Assembly: GCF_018687195.1 (NCBI RefSeq)
Contig: NZ_CP061321.1
Coordinates: forward strand, 1,488,001-1,552,000
Length of the DNA: 64,000 nt
Origin: Polynucleobacter sp. MWH-UH2A
GTDB lineage: Bacteria; Pseudomonadota; Gammaproteobacteria; Burkholderiales; Burkholderiaceae
Reading direction: 5' to 3'
Part shown: piece after piece, positions 1 through 8,972 of the stretch
How the letters are laid out: each line of letters opens with the position of its first letter
How positions within the stretch are numbered: the first letter of the stretch is position 1
Notes under the pieces: generated by a model
Told to the model about the DNA's origin: nothing
The model's database searches: none
Seen by the model: the letters and a program-made list of their open reading frames with translations, nothing else
Translations under genes and position numbers: made by a program

Positions 1-442
1 CCTAACTATTCGCAAGACTGATTTTGATCGCTTTGATGCGTGTTTCCAAGAGGTCGCCGATAGCTTGTTAAGTGATGAACTATTAGAGCGCCAGCATATT
101 CATGACGGCGTCCTTCAGACCCCGGAATTTACCCCTGAAATTGGGGATCTGCTTGCAGATGAAATCTGGGGGCAGGGATTTCCACAGCCCATTTTCTATG
201 GCGACTTTGAAATCACTCAGCAAAGCCTCATGAAAGAAAAGCATCTACGTTTGCAGGTGAAACCACTCACTGGAGATCTCAGTTCGGTAGCGGCTAAACC
301 GCTCACAGCCGTTTGGTTTAATCGCACCCAAAGCTTACCCAGCAAAGCCAAGCTTGCTTACCGCCTTGTGACGGATCGCTACCAAGGGCAGGCTCGCGTC
401 CAGCTCATGATCGAAGCCCACGATGAAAGCTCAGCACCCTAA
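1..442 (+). CDS. recJ: Single-stranded-DNA-specific exonuclease RecJ, C-terminal part (5' end outside window)
   Basis: The reading frame is open from base 2, so this is the 3' end of a longer gene; a TTG at 65 is internal and not a start. The visible 146 or so residues match the C-terminal OB-like domain of RecJ, with the family pattern DEIWGQGFPQPIFYGDF followed by KEKHLRLQV. RecJ is a cytoplasmic 5'-3' ssDNA exonuclease used in RecF-pathway recombination and repair. The catalytic DHH region lies upstream, outside the window, so activity cannot be judged here. The gene ends 34 bases before prfB; recJ-prfB-lysS is a common order in betaproteobacteria. Confidence 0.88.
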   Translation, partial: LTIRKTDFDRFDACFQEVADSLLSDELLERQHIHDGVLQTPEFTPEIGDLLADEIWGQGFPQPIFYGDFEITQQSLMKEKHLRLQVKPLTGDLSSVAAKPLTAVWFNRTQSLPSKAKLAYRLVTDRYQGQARVQLMIEAHDESSAP

Positions 443-476
443 GGGTCAGTTGGAATAACCCCCTTATAATTAGGGG

Positions 477-1581
477 ATGGAAGCTGAACAACTAAACACC
501 ATCTCAAACACCTTGTCCGATCTGCTCACCCGCGAGCAAGCTCTTCGGGGGTATCTTTGACTACGACGTAAAGTCGCGTCGCCTCACGGAAGTTAATTCC
601 ATCCTAGAAGATCCCAGTATTTGGGATGATCAAAAGAAAGCGCAAGCCTTAGGCAAAGAAAAGAAATTGCTAGACGGCGTTGTTTCAACACTGACCGATC
701 TCAATACCAATATTACTGGAGCCATTGAGCTCTTTGATATGGCCAAGGAAGAAAGTGATTTCGAAACCATCGCCGCTATTGAGAAAGATGTAGAAGGTTA
801 TAGCAAGATCATCAATGATCTGGAGTTCCGTCGCATGTTTCACAATGAGATGGATTCATGCAACTGCTTTATTGATATTCAAGCGGGGGCTGGCGGTACT
901 GAAGCTTGTGACTGGGCTAGCATGCTATATCGCCAATACTTAAAGTATTGTGAACGCAAGGGATACAAAACTGAAATTTTGGAAGAGTCTGATGGCGATG
1001 TCGCTGGCATCAAGAGTGCTACTATCAAAGTCGATGGTGAATATGCATATGGTCACCTTCGCTCTGAAACAGGCGTACATCGCTTAGTGCGCAAATCTCC
1101 TTTTGACTCGTCTAATGGACGCCATACTTCCTTTGCCTCGATCTATGTCTATCCTGAGATTGATGACTCTATTGAAATTGAAGTGAATCCCGCAGATATT
1201 CGTACTGACACCTATCGCGCCTCTGGTGCAGGCGGTCAGCACATTAACAAAACTGATTCTGCTGTGCGCTTAACCCACGTTCCCACTGGAATTGTTGTGC
1301 AGTGTCAAAACGATCGTAGCCAACATCGCAACCGTGCTGAAGCAATGAGCATGCTGAAATCTCGCCTCTATGAACATGAAATGCAAAAGCGTCGCGCTGA
1401 GCAAGACAAGCTAGAGGCTAGCAAAACCGATGTGGGTTGGGGACATCAGATTCGCTCTTATGTTCTTGATCAAAGCCGTATTAAAGATTTGCGTACGAAC
1501 GTTGAGATTTCAAATACTCAAAAAGTATTGGATGGAGATCTCGATGCATTTATTGAAGCCAGCCTAAAACAAGGCGTTTAA
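477..1581 (+). CDS. prfB: Peptide chain release factor 2 (programmed +1 frameshift)
   Basis: RF2 recognises UAA and UGA stop codons and triggers peptide release. The gene is in two frames: ATG 477 opens 27 codons that run into an in-frame TGA at 558-560, and the remaining 340 residues continue from GAC at 559 in the +1 frame, giving 367 aa, the usual RF2 length. The catalytic GGQ loop ([15 protein letters not shown]) and the stop-codon-reading SPF tripeptide ([12 protein letters not shown]) are both present. The gene lies 12 bases upstream of lysS, so the two are probably co-transcribed. A gene caller that ignores the frameshift would start it falsely at TTG 667. Confidence 0.95.
543..561 (+). 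promoter_or_regulatory. prfB programmed +1 frameshift site
   Basis: The string CGGGGGTATCTTTGAC contains the classical elements: a Shine-Dalgarno-like G run three bases before the slippery CTT codon, then TGA followed by C. When RF2 is scarce, slow termination at TGA lets the ribosome slip from CTT to TTT and resume at GAC (559). This is the known autoregulatory circuit of RF2. Confidence 0.95.
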
Positions 1582-1593
1582 TTAATCACGAAT

Positions 1594-3150
1594 ATGAACG
1601 ATAAAACGAATTCAGCAAACACCCAGACCTCGGCAACTGAAGTTGTCGATGAAAATCACATCATTGCCGAACGCCGTGAGAAGTTAGCAAAACTTCGCTC
1701 GAATGGGGTCGCCTTTCCAAATGATTTTGTACCGACCCATTTGGCAGCTGACCTGCATGCTCATTACGATAGCTTGACTAAAGAAGAGCTAGCTGAGAAA
1801 AAGATTCATGTGAAAGTAGCTGGTCGCATGGTACTCAAACGTGTGATGGGTAAGGCCAGCTTCGCCACCATTCAAGATCGCAGTGGGCAAATTCAGTTCT
1901 ACATCAATGATGAATTGACTGGTGCAGATACCCACGGTGCTTTCAAGCACTGGGATATGGGTGACTTTATCTCCGCTGAAGGCAATCTCTTTAAAACCAA
2001 TAAAGGTGAGCTCTCTGTTGAGAGCAGCAGTCTACGCTTACTGAGCAAGTCATTGCGTCCATTGCCTGATAAGTTTCATGGCCTCTCCGATCTAGAAACA
2101 AAATATCGTCAGCGTTATGTTGATCTAATCGTCAACCCAGAAAGCCGCAATACCTTTAAAGCGCGTAGCAAGGCCATTGCCTCCCTGCGTCGCCATATGC
2201 TTGATGCCGACTTTATGGAAGTTGAAACGCCGATGCTCCACCCCATTCCTGGTGGTGCAGCAGCCAAACCATTCATCACCCATCACAATGCCCTGGACAT
2301 GCAAATGTTCTTGCGTATCGCTCCTGAGCTTTATTTAAAGCGTTTGGTAGTGGGTGGCTTTGAGCGCGTCTTTGAAATTAATCGCAACTTCCGTAACGAA
2401 GGTGTGAGTCCTCGCCATAATCCAGAATTTACGATGATGGAGTTCTATGCGGCATATACAGATTACCGCTGGTTGATGGATTTTACAGAGGGTCTTATTC
2501 GCGCGGCAGCTATTGATGCACAAGGCACTGCCGTCTTGACTCACCAAGGTCGCGAACTGGATTTAAGCAAACCGTTTCAACGCTTAACGATTAGTGAGGC
2601 GATCTTGAAATATTGCGGTCAGTCTGGCAAAAGCTATGATCCCGCTCAGCTTGAAGATGCCGCATTCATTCGCGCCGAACTCAAAAAAGGTGGTGAGAAT
2701 CCAGATTCCCCAACCCTCAAAAACGCAGGTCTAGGCGCATTGCAATTAGCGCTGTTTGAATTGGTTGCCGAGGAACACCTTTGGGAGCCAACTTACATCA
2801 TTGATTACCCAATTGAAGTAAGCCCACTAGCAAGAGAATCAGATACTCGCCCAGGCATCACCGAGCGCTTTGAGCTGTTCATCACCGGTCGCGAGATTGC
2901 TAACGGCTTCTCAGAACTTAATGATGCTGAAGATCAAGCCAATCGCTTCCGTAAACAAGTGGAGCAAAAAGAAGCGGGTGATGAAGAGGCAATGTACTTT
3001 GATCACGACTTCATTCGCGCACTCGAATATGGCATGCCTCCTACAGGCGGTTGTGGTATTGGCATTGACCGTTTAGTCATGCTACTGACCGACGCGCCGA
3101 ATATTCGGGATGTGATTCTCTTCCCGCACTTGCGTCGTGAAGAAGAATAA
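1594..3150 (+). CDS. lysS: Lysine--tRNA ligase, class II
   Basis: This 518-residue protein charges tRNA-Lys with lysine. It has an N-terminal OB-fold anticodon-binding domain (about residues 75-185; [18 protein letters not shown]) and a class II catalytic core: motif 2 [14 protein letters not shown] and motif 3 [15 protein letters not shown] near the C-terminus. About 25 residues precede the usual N-terminus and are polar and Thr/Asn-rich, which is common in this family. ATG 1594 follows prfB by 12 bases. A strong hairpin terminator follows the stop. Confidence 0.96.
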   Translation: MNDKTNSANTQTSATEVVDENHIIAERREKLAKLRSNGVAFPNDFVPTHLAADLHAHYDSLTKEELAEKKIHVKVAGRMVLKRVMGKASFATIQDRSGQIQFYINDELTGADTHGAFKHWDMGDFISAEGNLFKTNKGELSVESSSLRLLSKSLRPLPDKFHGLSDLETKYRQRYVDLIVNPESRNTFKARSKAIASLRRHMLDADFMEVETPMLHPIPGGAAAKPFITHHNALDMQMFLRIAPELYLKRLVVGGFERVFEINRNFRNEGVSPRHNPEFTMMEFYAAYTDYRWLMDFTEGLIRAAAIDAQGTAVLTHQGRELDLSKPFQRLTISEAILKYCGQSGKSYDPAQLEDAAFIRAELKKGGENPDSPTLKNAGLGALQLALFELVAEEHLWEPTYIIDYPIEVSPLARESDTRPGITERFELFITGREIANGFSELNDAEDQANRFRKQVEQKEAGDEEAMYFDHDFIRALEYGMPPTGGCGIGIDRLVMLLTDAPNIRDVILFPHLRREEE

Positions 3151-3187
3151 GCAAGCTGAATATTAGAAGTTAATTCTGATAAAAGAT

Positions 3188-3213
3188 AAAAGGCGCCAAT
3201 AGGCGCCTTTTTA
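3188..3213 (+). terminator. Rho-independent terminator after lysS
   Basis: Arms AAAAGGCGCC (3188-3197) and GGCGCCTTTT (3202-3211) pair perfectly around AATA and run into a T-rich tail. It ends the recJ-prfB-lysS direction, and because of its A/T flanks may also stop transcription from the other side. Confidence 0.9.
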
Positions 3214-3232
3214 TTTAATCTAAATTCAGAAT

Positions 3233-3556
3233 TTAGTACGAAGATATTTCATCAAGTCCATTTACATCATGGTGCAAGACTTGCTGCGCAATGAGCAAAA
3301 TACCAGCGAAGAAGCTTGTGCAGACCAAAAGCGCAAACACATGATATTGATTTAAACCACTCTGGTCTAAAGCATTTAGATAAATTTCACTCTCTACAGC
3401 AAGATGTGTAGACAAGGCCAACAGCACGACACCAACTATTACCTGAGCAACAGAAAAAATTGAATTTATTAGCTGTTTTCGAGCGTTAATAACTTGAGCA
3501 GCATCCACAAGTGCTGAATTAGCAATAACTGATGAATTGTCTTGAAAGTACGTCAT
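3233..3556 (-). CDS. Small two-helix membrane protein, unknown function
   Basis: I do not recognise this protein. From ATG 3556 it has 107 residues with two clear transmembrane segments (around LINSIFSVAQVIVGVVLLAL and YHVFALLVCTSFFAGILLIA) joined by a short polar loop; the N-terminus is hydrophilic. A TTG at 3583 would add nine residues, but ATG 3556 is preceded by AGAGG at good spacing, so I prefer it. It stands alone, between lysS and dsbB, and ends about 20 bases from the lysS terminator. Confidence 0.6.
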   Translation of the reverse strand: MTYFQDNSSVIANSALVDAAQVINARKQLINSIFSVAQVIVGVVLLALSTHLAVESEIYLNALDQSGLNQYHVFALLVCTSFFAGILLIAQQVLHHDVNGLDEISSY

Positions 3557-3656
3557 ATAAGCCTCTGATCTTGTATGAGTCAAATCTTATGGGGCGGCTT
3601 TATATTTGTAAACGAAGTACTTTTTATATCTTAACTACTTTTAGATATAAAGATCC

Positions 3657-4142
3657 TCAAATCTTGTCTTTTTTACCCACCAAAGTACCTAATAAGACAG
3701 CAAAAAGTACTAAAAACCAGAATGCAGACCATTCCGGCACTTGGAGACCAAGAATTGGCGGGAGTTTCGCGGTACATAGGCCGTCTGCTTTAAAAAGCCA
3801 AGGAATATTTTGGGAAAGCTGAAATTGATTGATCCAAACCTCCAATGGATCAATGCCACAAGATGCGCCAGGATGAGATAAAAGCCACACCTGATGACCG
3901 GCAACTGTAAGACCATAGGCTGCTGCTATGGTGGCCAACCCATGGAAAAATTTACGCAGCCGGATAGATCCCGCAGCCAAGAAACAAAAAATGGCGACCC
4001 CCAAAAACCCCACTCTTTGCAAAATACACAAAGGGCATGGCAAAAAGCTCACGCCCTGGTATCCCGTCTGTTGCAAGATTACGGCGAACATAACAAGCCC
4101 GAGGGAGAACAGGGAAATAGACAAATATCGAGCTGAGGTCAT
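3657..4142 (-). CDS. dsbB: Disulfide bond formation protein B
   Basis: DsbB is an inner-membrane quinone reductase that reoxidises DsbA in the periplasm. The 161-residue protein has four predicted membrane helices. Its first periplasmic loop carries the redox pair CPLC (residues 36-39), and the second periplasmic loop holds a second cysteine pair (in GASCG and DGLCTAK), as the family requires. ATG 4142 gives a normal N-terminus. It stands alone, divergent from fpr. Confidence 0.92.
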   Translation of the reverse strand: MTSARYLSISLFSLGLVMFAVILQQTGYQGVSFLPCPLCILQRVGFLGVAIFCFLAAGSIRLRKFFHGLATIAAAYGLTVAGHQVWLLSHPGASCGIDPLEVWINQFQLSQNIPWLFKADGLCTAKLPPILGLQVPEWSAFWFLVLFAVLLGTLVGKKDKI

Positions 4143-4317
4143 TCAAGAATCATACTCCGCGTAAAACTCTACCTACCCCATCAAAAAAACATTCTTATGA
4201 CTAAAAGTTTGATGCATATCACGACTTAGTACCATTTAGCGGCTGAATAGCGGCAAACTAGACCGCTGAGAATGGGATAATTAGAGGATCTTTTAATACC
4301 CTTTAAATTTAGCATTC

Positions 4318-5094
4318 ATGGCTGCATACAACACCGAAACCGTTTTATCCGTTCACCATTGGAACGACACCCTTTTTAGCTTTACTACCACACGCAATAA
4401 GGCACTTCGTTTTCGCAGTGGCCACTTTTTGATGATAGGACTTGAGGTAGAGGGAAAGCCGTTGGTAAGAGCCTATAGCGTTGCCAGCCCTAACTACGAA
4501 GAGCATCTTGAATTTCTAAGTATCAAAGTTCAAGATGGTCCACTCACCTCGCGTCTACAAAAAATTCAGGTTGGCGACCCAATACTAGTTAGTGAAAAAT
4601 CTGTTGGCACATTAGTACTTGATGATTTAAATCCAGGAAAACATCTGTACTTATTTAGTACGGGCACGGGTCTAGCGCCATTCATGAGCATCATCCGCGA
4701 TCCTGAGACTTACGAAAAATTTGAAAAGGTTGTCTTGATCCATGGTGTCCGCCTAGTTAGCGAACTTGCCTATGGTGACTATATAAAAAATGAGTTAACT
4801 CAGCATGAATACCTTGGTGAGCTTATTCGTGAAAAGCTCATCTACTATCCAACGGTCACTCGAGAAGCATTCAAACACACGGGTCGCCTCACTACAGCTA
4901 TTGAGTCAGGCCAGCTCTTTAAAGATATTGGTTTGCCACCATTAGATCCCGCTGTTGACAGGGCAATGATTTGCGGTAGCCCTTCAATGCTTAAGGAAAC
5001 CTCTGAAATGCTAGATGCAAAAGGCTTTAAAGTATCCCCAAGCCTTGGACAAATGGGCGACTATGTGTACGAGCGCGCATTTGTGGAGAAGTGA
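4318..5094 (+). CDS. fpr: Ferredoxin--NADP(+) reductase
   Basis: This 258-residue flavoenzyme moves electrons between NADPH and ferredoxin or flavodoxin and is often linked to oxidative stress defence and Fe-S cluster supply. It has an FAD domain with RAYS (51-54), an NADP domain with GTGLAPF (116-122) and CGSPSML, and the bacterial FPR C-terminus ending YVYERAFVEK. It is a single-gene unit. The ferredoxin encoded in the isc operon at 38 kb is a possible partner (inference). Confidence 0.92.
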   Translation: MAAYNTETVLSVHHWNDTLFSFTTTRNKALRFRSGHFLMIGLEVEGKPLVRAYSVASPNYEEHLEFLSIKVQDGPLTSRLQKIQVGDPILVSEKSVGTLVLDDLNPGKHLYLFSTGTGLAPFMSIIRDPETYEKFEKVVLIHGVRLVSELAYGDYIKNELTQHEYLGELIREKLIYYPTVTREAFKHTGRLTTAIESGQLFKDIGLPPLDPAVDRAMICGSPSMLKETSEMLDAKGFKVSPSLGQMGDYVYERAFVEK

Positions 5095-5206
5095 TACAAG
5101 ACAATCTTTATTCCAAATAGTTATTTAGATATCGCTATATATTTCTTGTGGATATATAGAGTGCTTGATACATTCTATTTAACAAGCTATTTATCAAGGA
5201 ATAAAG

Positions 5207-5371
5207 ATGTCACCCGTCCGCGAACATTACAACCCAATCATTACTAAATTATTGCGAGAGCATGACCGTTTGCCGCATGACAAAATCAATGAACGTAAAA
5301 GCATTCAGAGACGCATTCTTTTTCTCATGACAACCATCAAGATGGAAGAGTTTTCCAACTCCTTTGCCTGA
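5207..5371 (+). CDS. Small basic hypothetical protein (54 aa)
   Basis: A short reading frame begins at ATG 5207, with AAGGA at 5196-5200 as a good ribosome-binding site, and ends at TGA 5369-5371. The product is rich in Arg/Lys/His and mostly helical-looking (begins MSPVREHYNP, contains RKSIQRRILFLMTT). It has no membrane segment. I do not recognise it. It fills an otherwise gene-free gap between fpr and the convergent cytochrome gene. The clean RBS supports it; nothing else does. Confidence 0.5.
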   Translation: MSPVREHYNPIITKLLREHDRLPHDKINERKSIQRRILFLMTTIKMEEFSNSFA

Positions 5372-5383
5372 AATAGCTAATTC

Positions 5384-5920
5384 CTATTTCTCAACAGGAA
5401 TAAATCCATCCCGATTGGGCATCTTTACCAAAGGCAGGGTCTTGGCATCAATCACTTGATCAGCTGAAATGATTTTATTTAGATACAAAATATAAGCAGT
5501 CGCTGCATACACTTGATCATTCGTTAGAGATTGTGGCGCCTGGTGGGGCATCGCTCTTCTGATGTAATCAAAAATTGTGGTTGGGTACGGCCAAAAACTT
5601 CCTACGGTTTTAACTTGCTTATCCGTATTCAATGCTCCACCACCAACCAACCGATTTGCAGGACCGCCTTGACCTTTGTCACCATGACATGAGGCGCACT
5701 GTTGCTGGTATAACTTTTCTCCGGCAGCCACAGTTCCAGAACCAGTGGGTAGCCCAGCACCAGTTGGACCAATATCAATATTCCAAGCGCGCACCTGATC
5801 TTCAGAAATGGGCTTGCCAAGACCCACAGGGCCATGGGCTTGATAGCCACTCACACAGCCCACGAGCACCCCAATTACCGCTACACAGTTAACGAAGATG
5901 AAATATCTTTTAGCGACCAT
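5384..5920 (-). CDS. Lipoprotein class I cytochrome c, partner of the SoxC-type dehydrogenase
   Basis: The 178-residue protein has a signal sequence ending in a lipobox (LVGC, Cys22), so it is probably anchored on the periplasmic side. A single haem-binding motif CASCH is at residues 75-79, with a likely Met ligand in RRAMPHQAP. Its start overlaps the end of the upstream molybdoenzyme gene by 11 bases, which indicates translational coupling. The role inferred from context is electron acceptor for sulfite oxidation, as SorB or SoxD. Unlike the two-haem SoxD of Paracoccus it has one haem and is much shorter. It is the last gene of the sulfolactate operon. Confidence 0.85.
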   Translation of the reverse strand: MVAKRYFIFVNCVAVIGVLVGCVSGYQAHGPVGLGKPISEDQVRAWNIDIGPTGAGLPTGSGTVAAGEKLYQQQCASCHGDKGQGGPANRLVGGGALNTDKQVKTVGSFWPYPTTIFDYIRRAMPHQAPQSLTNDQVYAATAYILYLNKIISADQVIDAKTLPLVKMPNRDGFIPVEK

Positions 5921-7169
5921 TAGTCACCTCCCCATTTGCTGCAACTCGCCAAGGTTGAATTGCATTATTGTGATAGAAGGTGTTTGCACTTTTTGCTTTT
6001 ATTACAGCATCCATAGTGGGTTGAACTTCACCACTAGAGTCAACCGCCCTACTCATTAATGTGGCTGGCGCCCCATCCCAAACCCATGGAAAACGAAATC
6101 GAACCAAGGACTTATCCATTACTGGCTCTTGCAGTACAGCATCATTCCATGATTTGCCGCCATTGGTTGAGACCTCTACTCGCCGAATCTTCCCATTACC
6201 AGACCATGCAAAGCCAGAGATTTCATAAAAACCTTTAGATTTCAGCTTCATCATGCCTGATGGTTGGGTGATAACAGACTTCACCTCCATTGAAAAAGTA
6301 AATTGTGATGCCTTACCATCAGCCCGAAGATCGGTATACGCAGACGTCTCTTCGCGAGTTTGCCAGGGTTCAGCTCCCAACTTTATTCTGCGCAACCATT
6401 TAATACTCATATTGCCTTCATACCCAGGCAAAAATAAGCGCAGAGGATAGCCTTGCTCAGCGCGCAACATCTCACCATTTTGAGCATAGACTAATAACGC
6501 ATCATCCATTAACTTACTCATGGGAATGCTACGAGTCATCGCAGCGCCATCAGCACCCTCCGCTAATGCCCATTTAGCATTTGACTGCACTCCACACTCT
6601 TGCAAAATGGTAGATAGGCGAACGCCAGTCCACTCGCAACAAGAGACCAATCCATGAATTTGCTGAACCGTTTGGTTGCTTGCCTTCTTGAGTTCAGCAG
6701 CACTATTGCCGGAGCACTCTAAAAAGTAAATTCTAGATTCTGATGGAAACCGAACAATGTCATCCATTGTGAAAACCATTGGTCGATCAACTAAACCATG
6801 AATTACCAATTTATGTAAGTCGGGGTTGATATCGGGAACGCCCGCATGGTGACGCTCGAACACTAGACCATTGGGGGTAATAATTCCGTGCAAACTTTGC
6901 AAAGGAGTTCGCGACCCCGTTAAAAAAGTAGGCGCCGGAGAAGGAAGAAGGCGCACAACATTTTTTTCGTACTTAGATGGCAGCCCGTAAGGAGGATTTA
7001 CGAAACCAGAGCCCTGCGTTTTGGTCCATGGATCAACTTCCAAAAATCCATTGTCCTGGTTTTTGAGAGGAGAAGAGTGCGCGCTAACAGCGCCCCCGAC
7101 ACTAACCCCAACTGCAACTGAAGACTTTAGAAAATCTCGGCGTTTAGAAAATACATCCTTCTTAGACAT
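5910..7169 (-). CDS. soxC: SoxC-type sulfite dehydrogenase, molybdopterin subunit
   Basis: This 419-residue periplasmic molybdoenzyme belongs to the sulfite oxidase family and would oxidise sulfite to sulfate. A twin-arginine signal (KRRDFLKSS, residues 9-17) predicts Tat export with the cofactor bound. The Mo-coordinating cysteine is Cys152 in ECSGN, and the C-terminal dimerisation domain carries STNGGKSW and YHNNAIQPW, which match SoxC proteins closely. No soxYZ, soxA or soxB gene is nearby, so a thiosulfate-oxidising Sox system is not suggested; the neighbours point to disposal of sulfite from sulfolactate. The symbol names the family; the role may be that of SorA. Confidence 0.85.
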   Translation of the reverse strand: MSKKDVFSKRRDFLKSSVAVGVSVGGAVSAHSSPLKNQDNGFLEVDPWTKTQGSGFVNPPYGLPSKYEKNVVRLLPSPAPTFLTGSRTPLQSLHGIITPNGLVFERHHAGVPDINPDLHKLVIHGLVDRPMVFTMDDIVRFPSESRIYFLECSGNSAAELKKASNQTVQQIHGLVSCCEWTGVRLSTILQECGVQSNAKWALAEGADGAAMTRSIPMSKLMDDALLVYAQNGEMLRAEQGYPLRLFLPGYEGNMSIKWLRRIKLGAEPWQTREETSAYTDLRADGKASQFTFSMEVKSVITQPSGMMKLKSKGFYEISGFAWSGNGKIRRVEVSTNGGKSWNDAVLQEPVMDKSLVRFRFPWVWDGAPATLMSRAVDSSGEVQPTMDAVIKAKSANTFYHNNAIQPWRVAANGEVTNGR

Positions 7170-7247
7170 AAATGCTTTGCCTCCAGTGTAAAGACAGATC
7201 CGTAATGCATTTAAAGCATACGAGACAATCTACAACAGATTGCCACT

Positions 7248-8240
7248 CTATGCTACGTAGAAAATAAATATTAACCCTAAAAAAGCAATAAAGAGGGTTT
7301 CTACTACCAACATGAGTACTGGTTGCCAACCAAGCTTTGCCAACTCCTGAAAGTTAGTTTTCAAGCCAGCGGCGGCAATTGCAATTACCAACATCCAGCG
7401 AGATAAACCACCGATCTGCTGGGTAACTACGAGTGGAAGTATTTTCATGGAAGCAACAATGGAGAGCGCCACAAAGCCTAGTAAAAAAGTGGGGATCAGT
7501 TTTAAACTGCCCCACCCTAATTTATTTGAAGCTTTTTGGGTACCAAAGAAAATAGAGATGAAGAGCACCACTGGCAGCAATAAAGCCACTCGAAATAACT
7601 TCACTACAGTTGCAACGTCGCCCGCTTCTGGACCAAAAAGCATTCCGGCAGCGACCACTTGAGCGACATCATGAATTGTGGCGCCAATAAAAATTCCGGC
7701 AGAAAGCGCGCCCACATCCAGCATTCGAAGCGCAAATGGATATGTGACCATCGCAATAGTGGAAAGTACCGTTACGCCCACAACTACTAATAAAGTGAAT
7801 TGCTCGTTTGCCTTTGTTTTCGGCAAAACAGAGGCGACGGCAAGCGCTGCGGAGGCCCCACAAATGCCCACAGAACCACCTGCAATCAAACCAAAATCGG
7901 GCGACAACTTTAAAATTCTGGCCAATAAAAAACCTAGGGCAACAGTAGCCACAACAGCGCAAATCACCATCAATCCCGTATTAATACCGATCGCGCTGAT
8001 ATCGGAAAATGTAATTCGAATGCCTAAAAAAGCAACGCCTAAACGCAAAATTGTTTTTGCGCAAAAATCTATGCCCAGCCTAACAGTATCTTGAAGATAT
8101 AAAAAGTGTAGTGATAAGCCAATCAACAAGGCATAAAGCAACTGTGGGCCGCCATAGTTATCTGACAAGAAGCTAGTCGACATAGCAATTACTAAGCACA
8201 CCAATATGCCTGGTAATTTTGACTTAAGCATACTAACCAT
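7248..8240 (-). CDS. suyZ: YeiH/COG2855 family exporter, probable SuyZ
   Basis: The 330-residue protein is an integral membrane protein with roughly ten hydrophobic segments and the hallmarks of the YeiH/UPF0324 family (GGSVGICGASAALAVASVLP, then GATIHDVAQVVAAG). In Paracoccus pantotrophus the COG2855 protein SuyZ is co-transcribed with suyB and is the candidate exporter of sulfate released during desulfonation (established from the literature on that strain). Here it lies in the same operon as suyAB, five bases after the GntR gene. The transported anion, sulfite or sulfate, cannot be read from sequence. Confidence 0.85.
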   Translation of the reverse strand: MVSMLKSKLPGILVCLVIAMSTSFLSDNYGGPQLLYALLIGLSLHFLYLQDTVRLGIDFCAKTILRLGVAFLGIRITFSDISAIGINTGLMVICAVVATVALGFLLARILKLSPDFGLIAGGSVGICGASAALAVASVLPKTKANEQFTLLVVVGVTVLSTIAMVTYPFALRMLDVGALSAGIFIGATIHDVAQVVAAGMLFGPEAGDVATVVKLFRVALLLPVVLFISIFFGTQKASNKLGWGSLKLIPTFLLGFVALSIVASMKILPLVVTQQIGGLSRWMLVIAIAAAGLKTNFQELAKLGWQPVLMLVVETLFIAFLGLIFIFYVA

Positions 8241-8245
8241 GAGCT

Positions 8246-8965
8246 CTAGACAACTAACTCACTGAAATATTCATATTGATGCGTATTCAGTGTTGAGACA
8301 CGCCACTCTAATGGCTCATCCTGCATACCAAGTGCGACCCTACGGATGATGAGGACTGGAGAATTTGGCTTTAGACCCAACCACTCTGAATACTGCTTTC
8401 CTGCTAGGCCCGCTCTTAAACGCTCACTACTTCGCACAACTGTTTGACCGTACTTCATTTGATACAACTGGTAAATACTGCCTTCACGCTGAATAAAGTC
8501 GGTGCGAGTGAGATTTTTGAAACGTCTTTTATCTAGAGTGATATGGTCAATCATGACGCATTTTTCATCTAGATATAGGCAATTTATTAAACGCCAAACG
8601 GGTGAGCCTTCTTTGATCTGGAGTTTAATTGCCTCTTCTTTGCTCGCAATAGCAGAATTCAAAGAAACTAAATCTACTCGTGGATTAATTTTCTTGTCAG
8701 CATCATGCTTAACAACATGAAAAAAGTAATACAGCAGGCGCTTAACATCATGCTCGGCAACAAAAGTGCCTTTACCTTGTCGGCGAACCACAATGCCCTC
8801 TGCTACTAATTCATCAACCGCTTTGCGTAGCGTGCCAATCGAAACATCTAATTCTTTAGATAAATCCTTTTCGGCAGGCAAAGCCTGCCCCATAGGAAAA
8901 CGACCCCTGACCAGATCTTCGGTGATCTTTTGCTTTACCTCTTGATAAGCAGTCAGGGATCTCAT
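8246..8965 (-). CDS. GntR-family (HutC/UTRA) transcriptional regulator
   Basis: Residues about 10-75 form a winged helix-turn-helix (DLSKELDVSIGTLRKAVDEL, then GKGTFVAE), and the rest is a UTRA ligand-binding domain typical of the HutC subfamily (239 aa in all). It sits inside the operon, 7 bases after suyB and 5 before suyZ, so it is probably expressed with its targets. It is the likely local regulator of the sulfolactate genes and could bind the perfect inverted repeat at 12434-12463. An OrfR regulator next to suyAB is known in Paracoccus; whether it is orthologous is not clear. Confidence 0.88.
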   Translation of the reverse strand: MRSLTAYQEVKQKITEDLVRGRFPMGQALPAEKDLSKELDVSIGTLRKAVDELVAEGIVVRRQGKGTFVAEHDVKRLLYYFFHVVKHDADKKINPRVDLVSLNSAIASKEEAIKLQIKEGSPVWRLINCLYLDEKCVMIDHITLDKRRFKNLTRTDFIQREGSIYQLYQMKYGQTVVRSSERLRAGLAGKQYSEWLGLKPNSPVLIIRRVALGMQDEPLEWRVSTLNTHQYEYFSELVV

Positions 8966-8972
8966 GCTCTAC

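Noticed and set aside
667-1581. Stand-alone RF2 gene starting at TTG 667
   Set aside because: The upstream ATG 477 frame and the classical frameshift site restore the missing N-terminus; 667 is internal.
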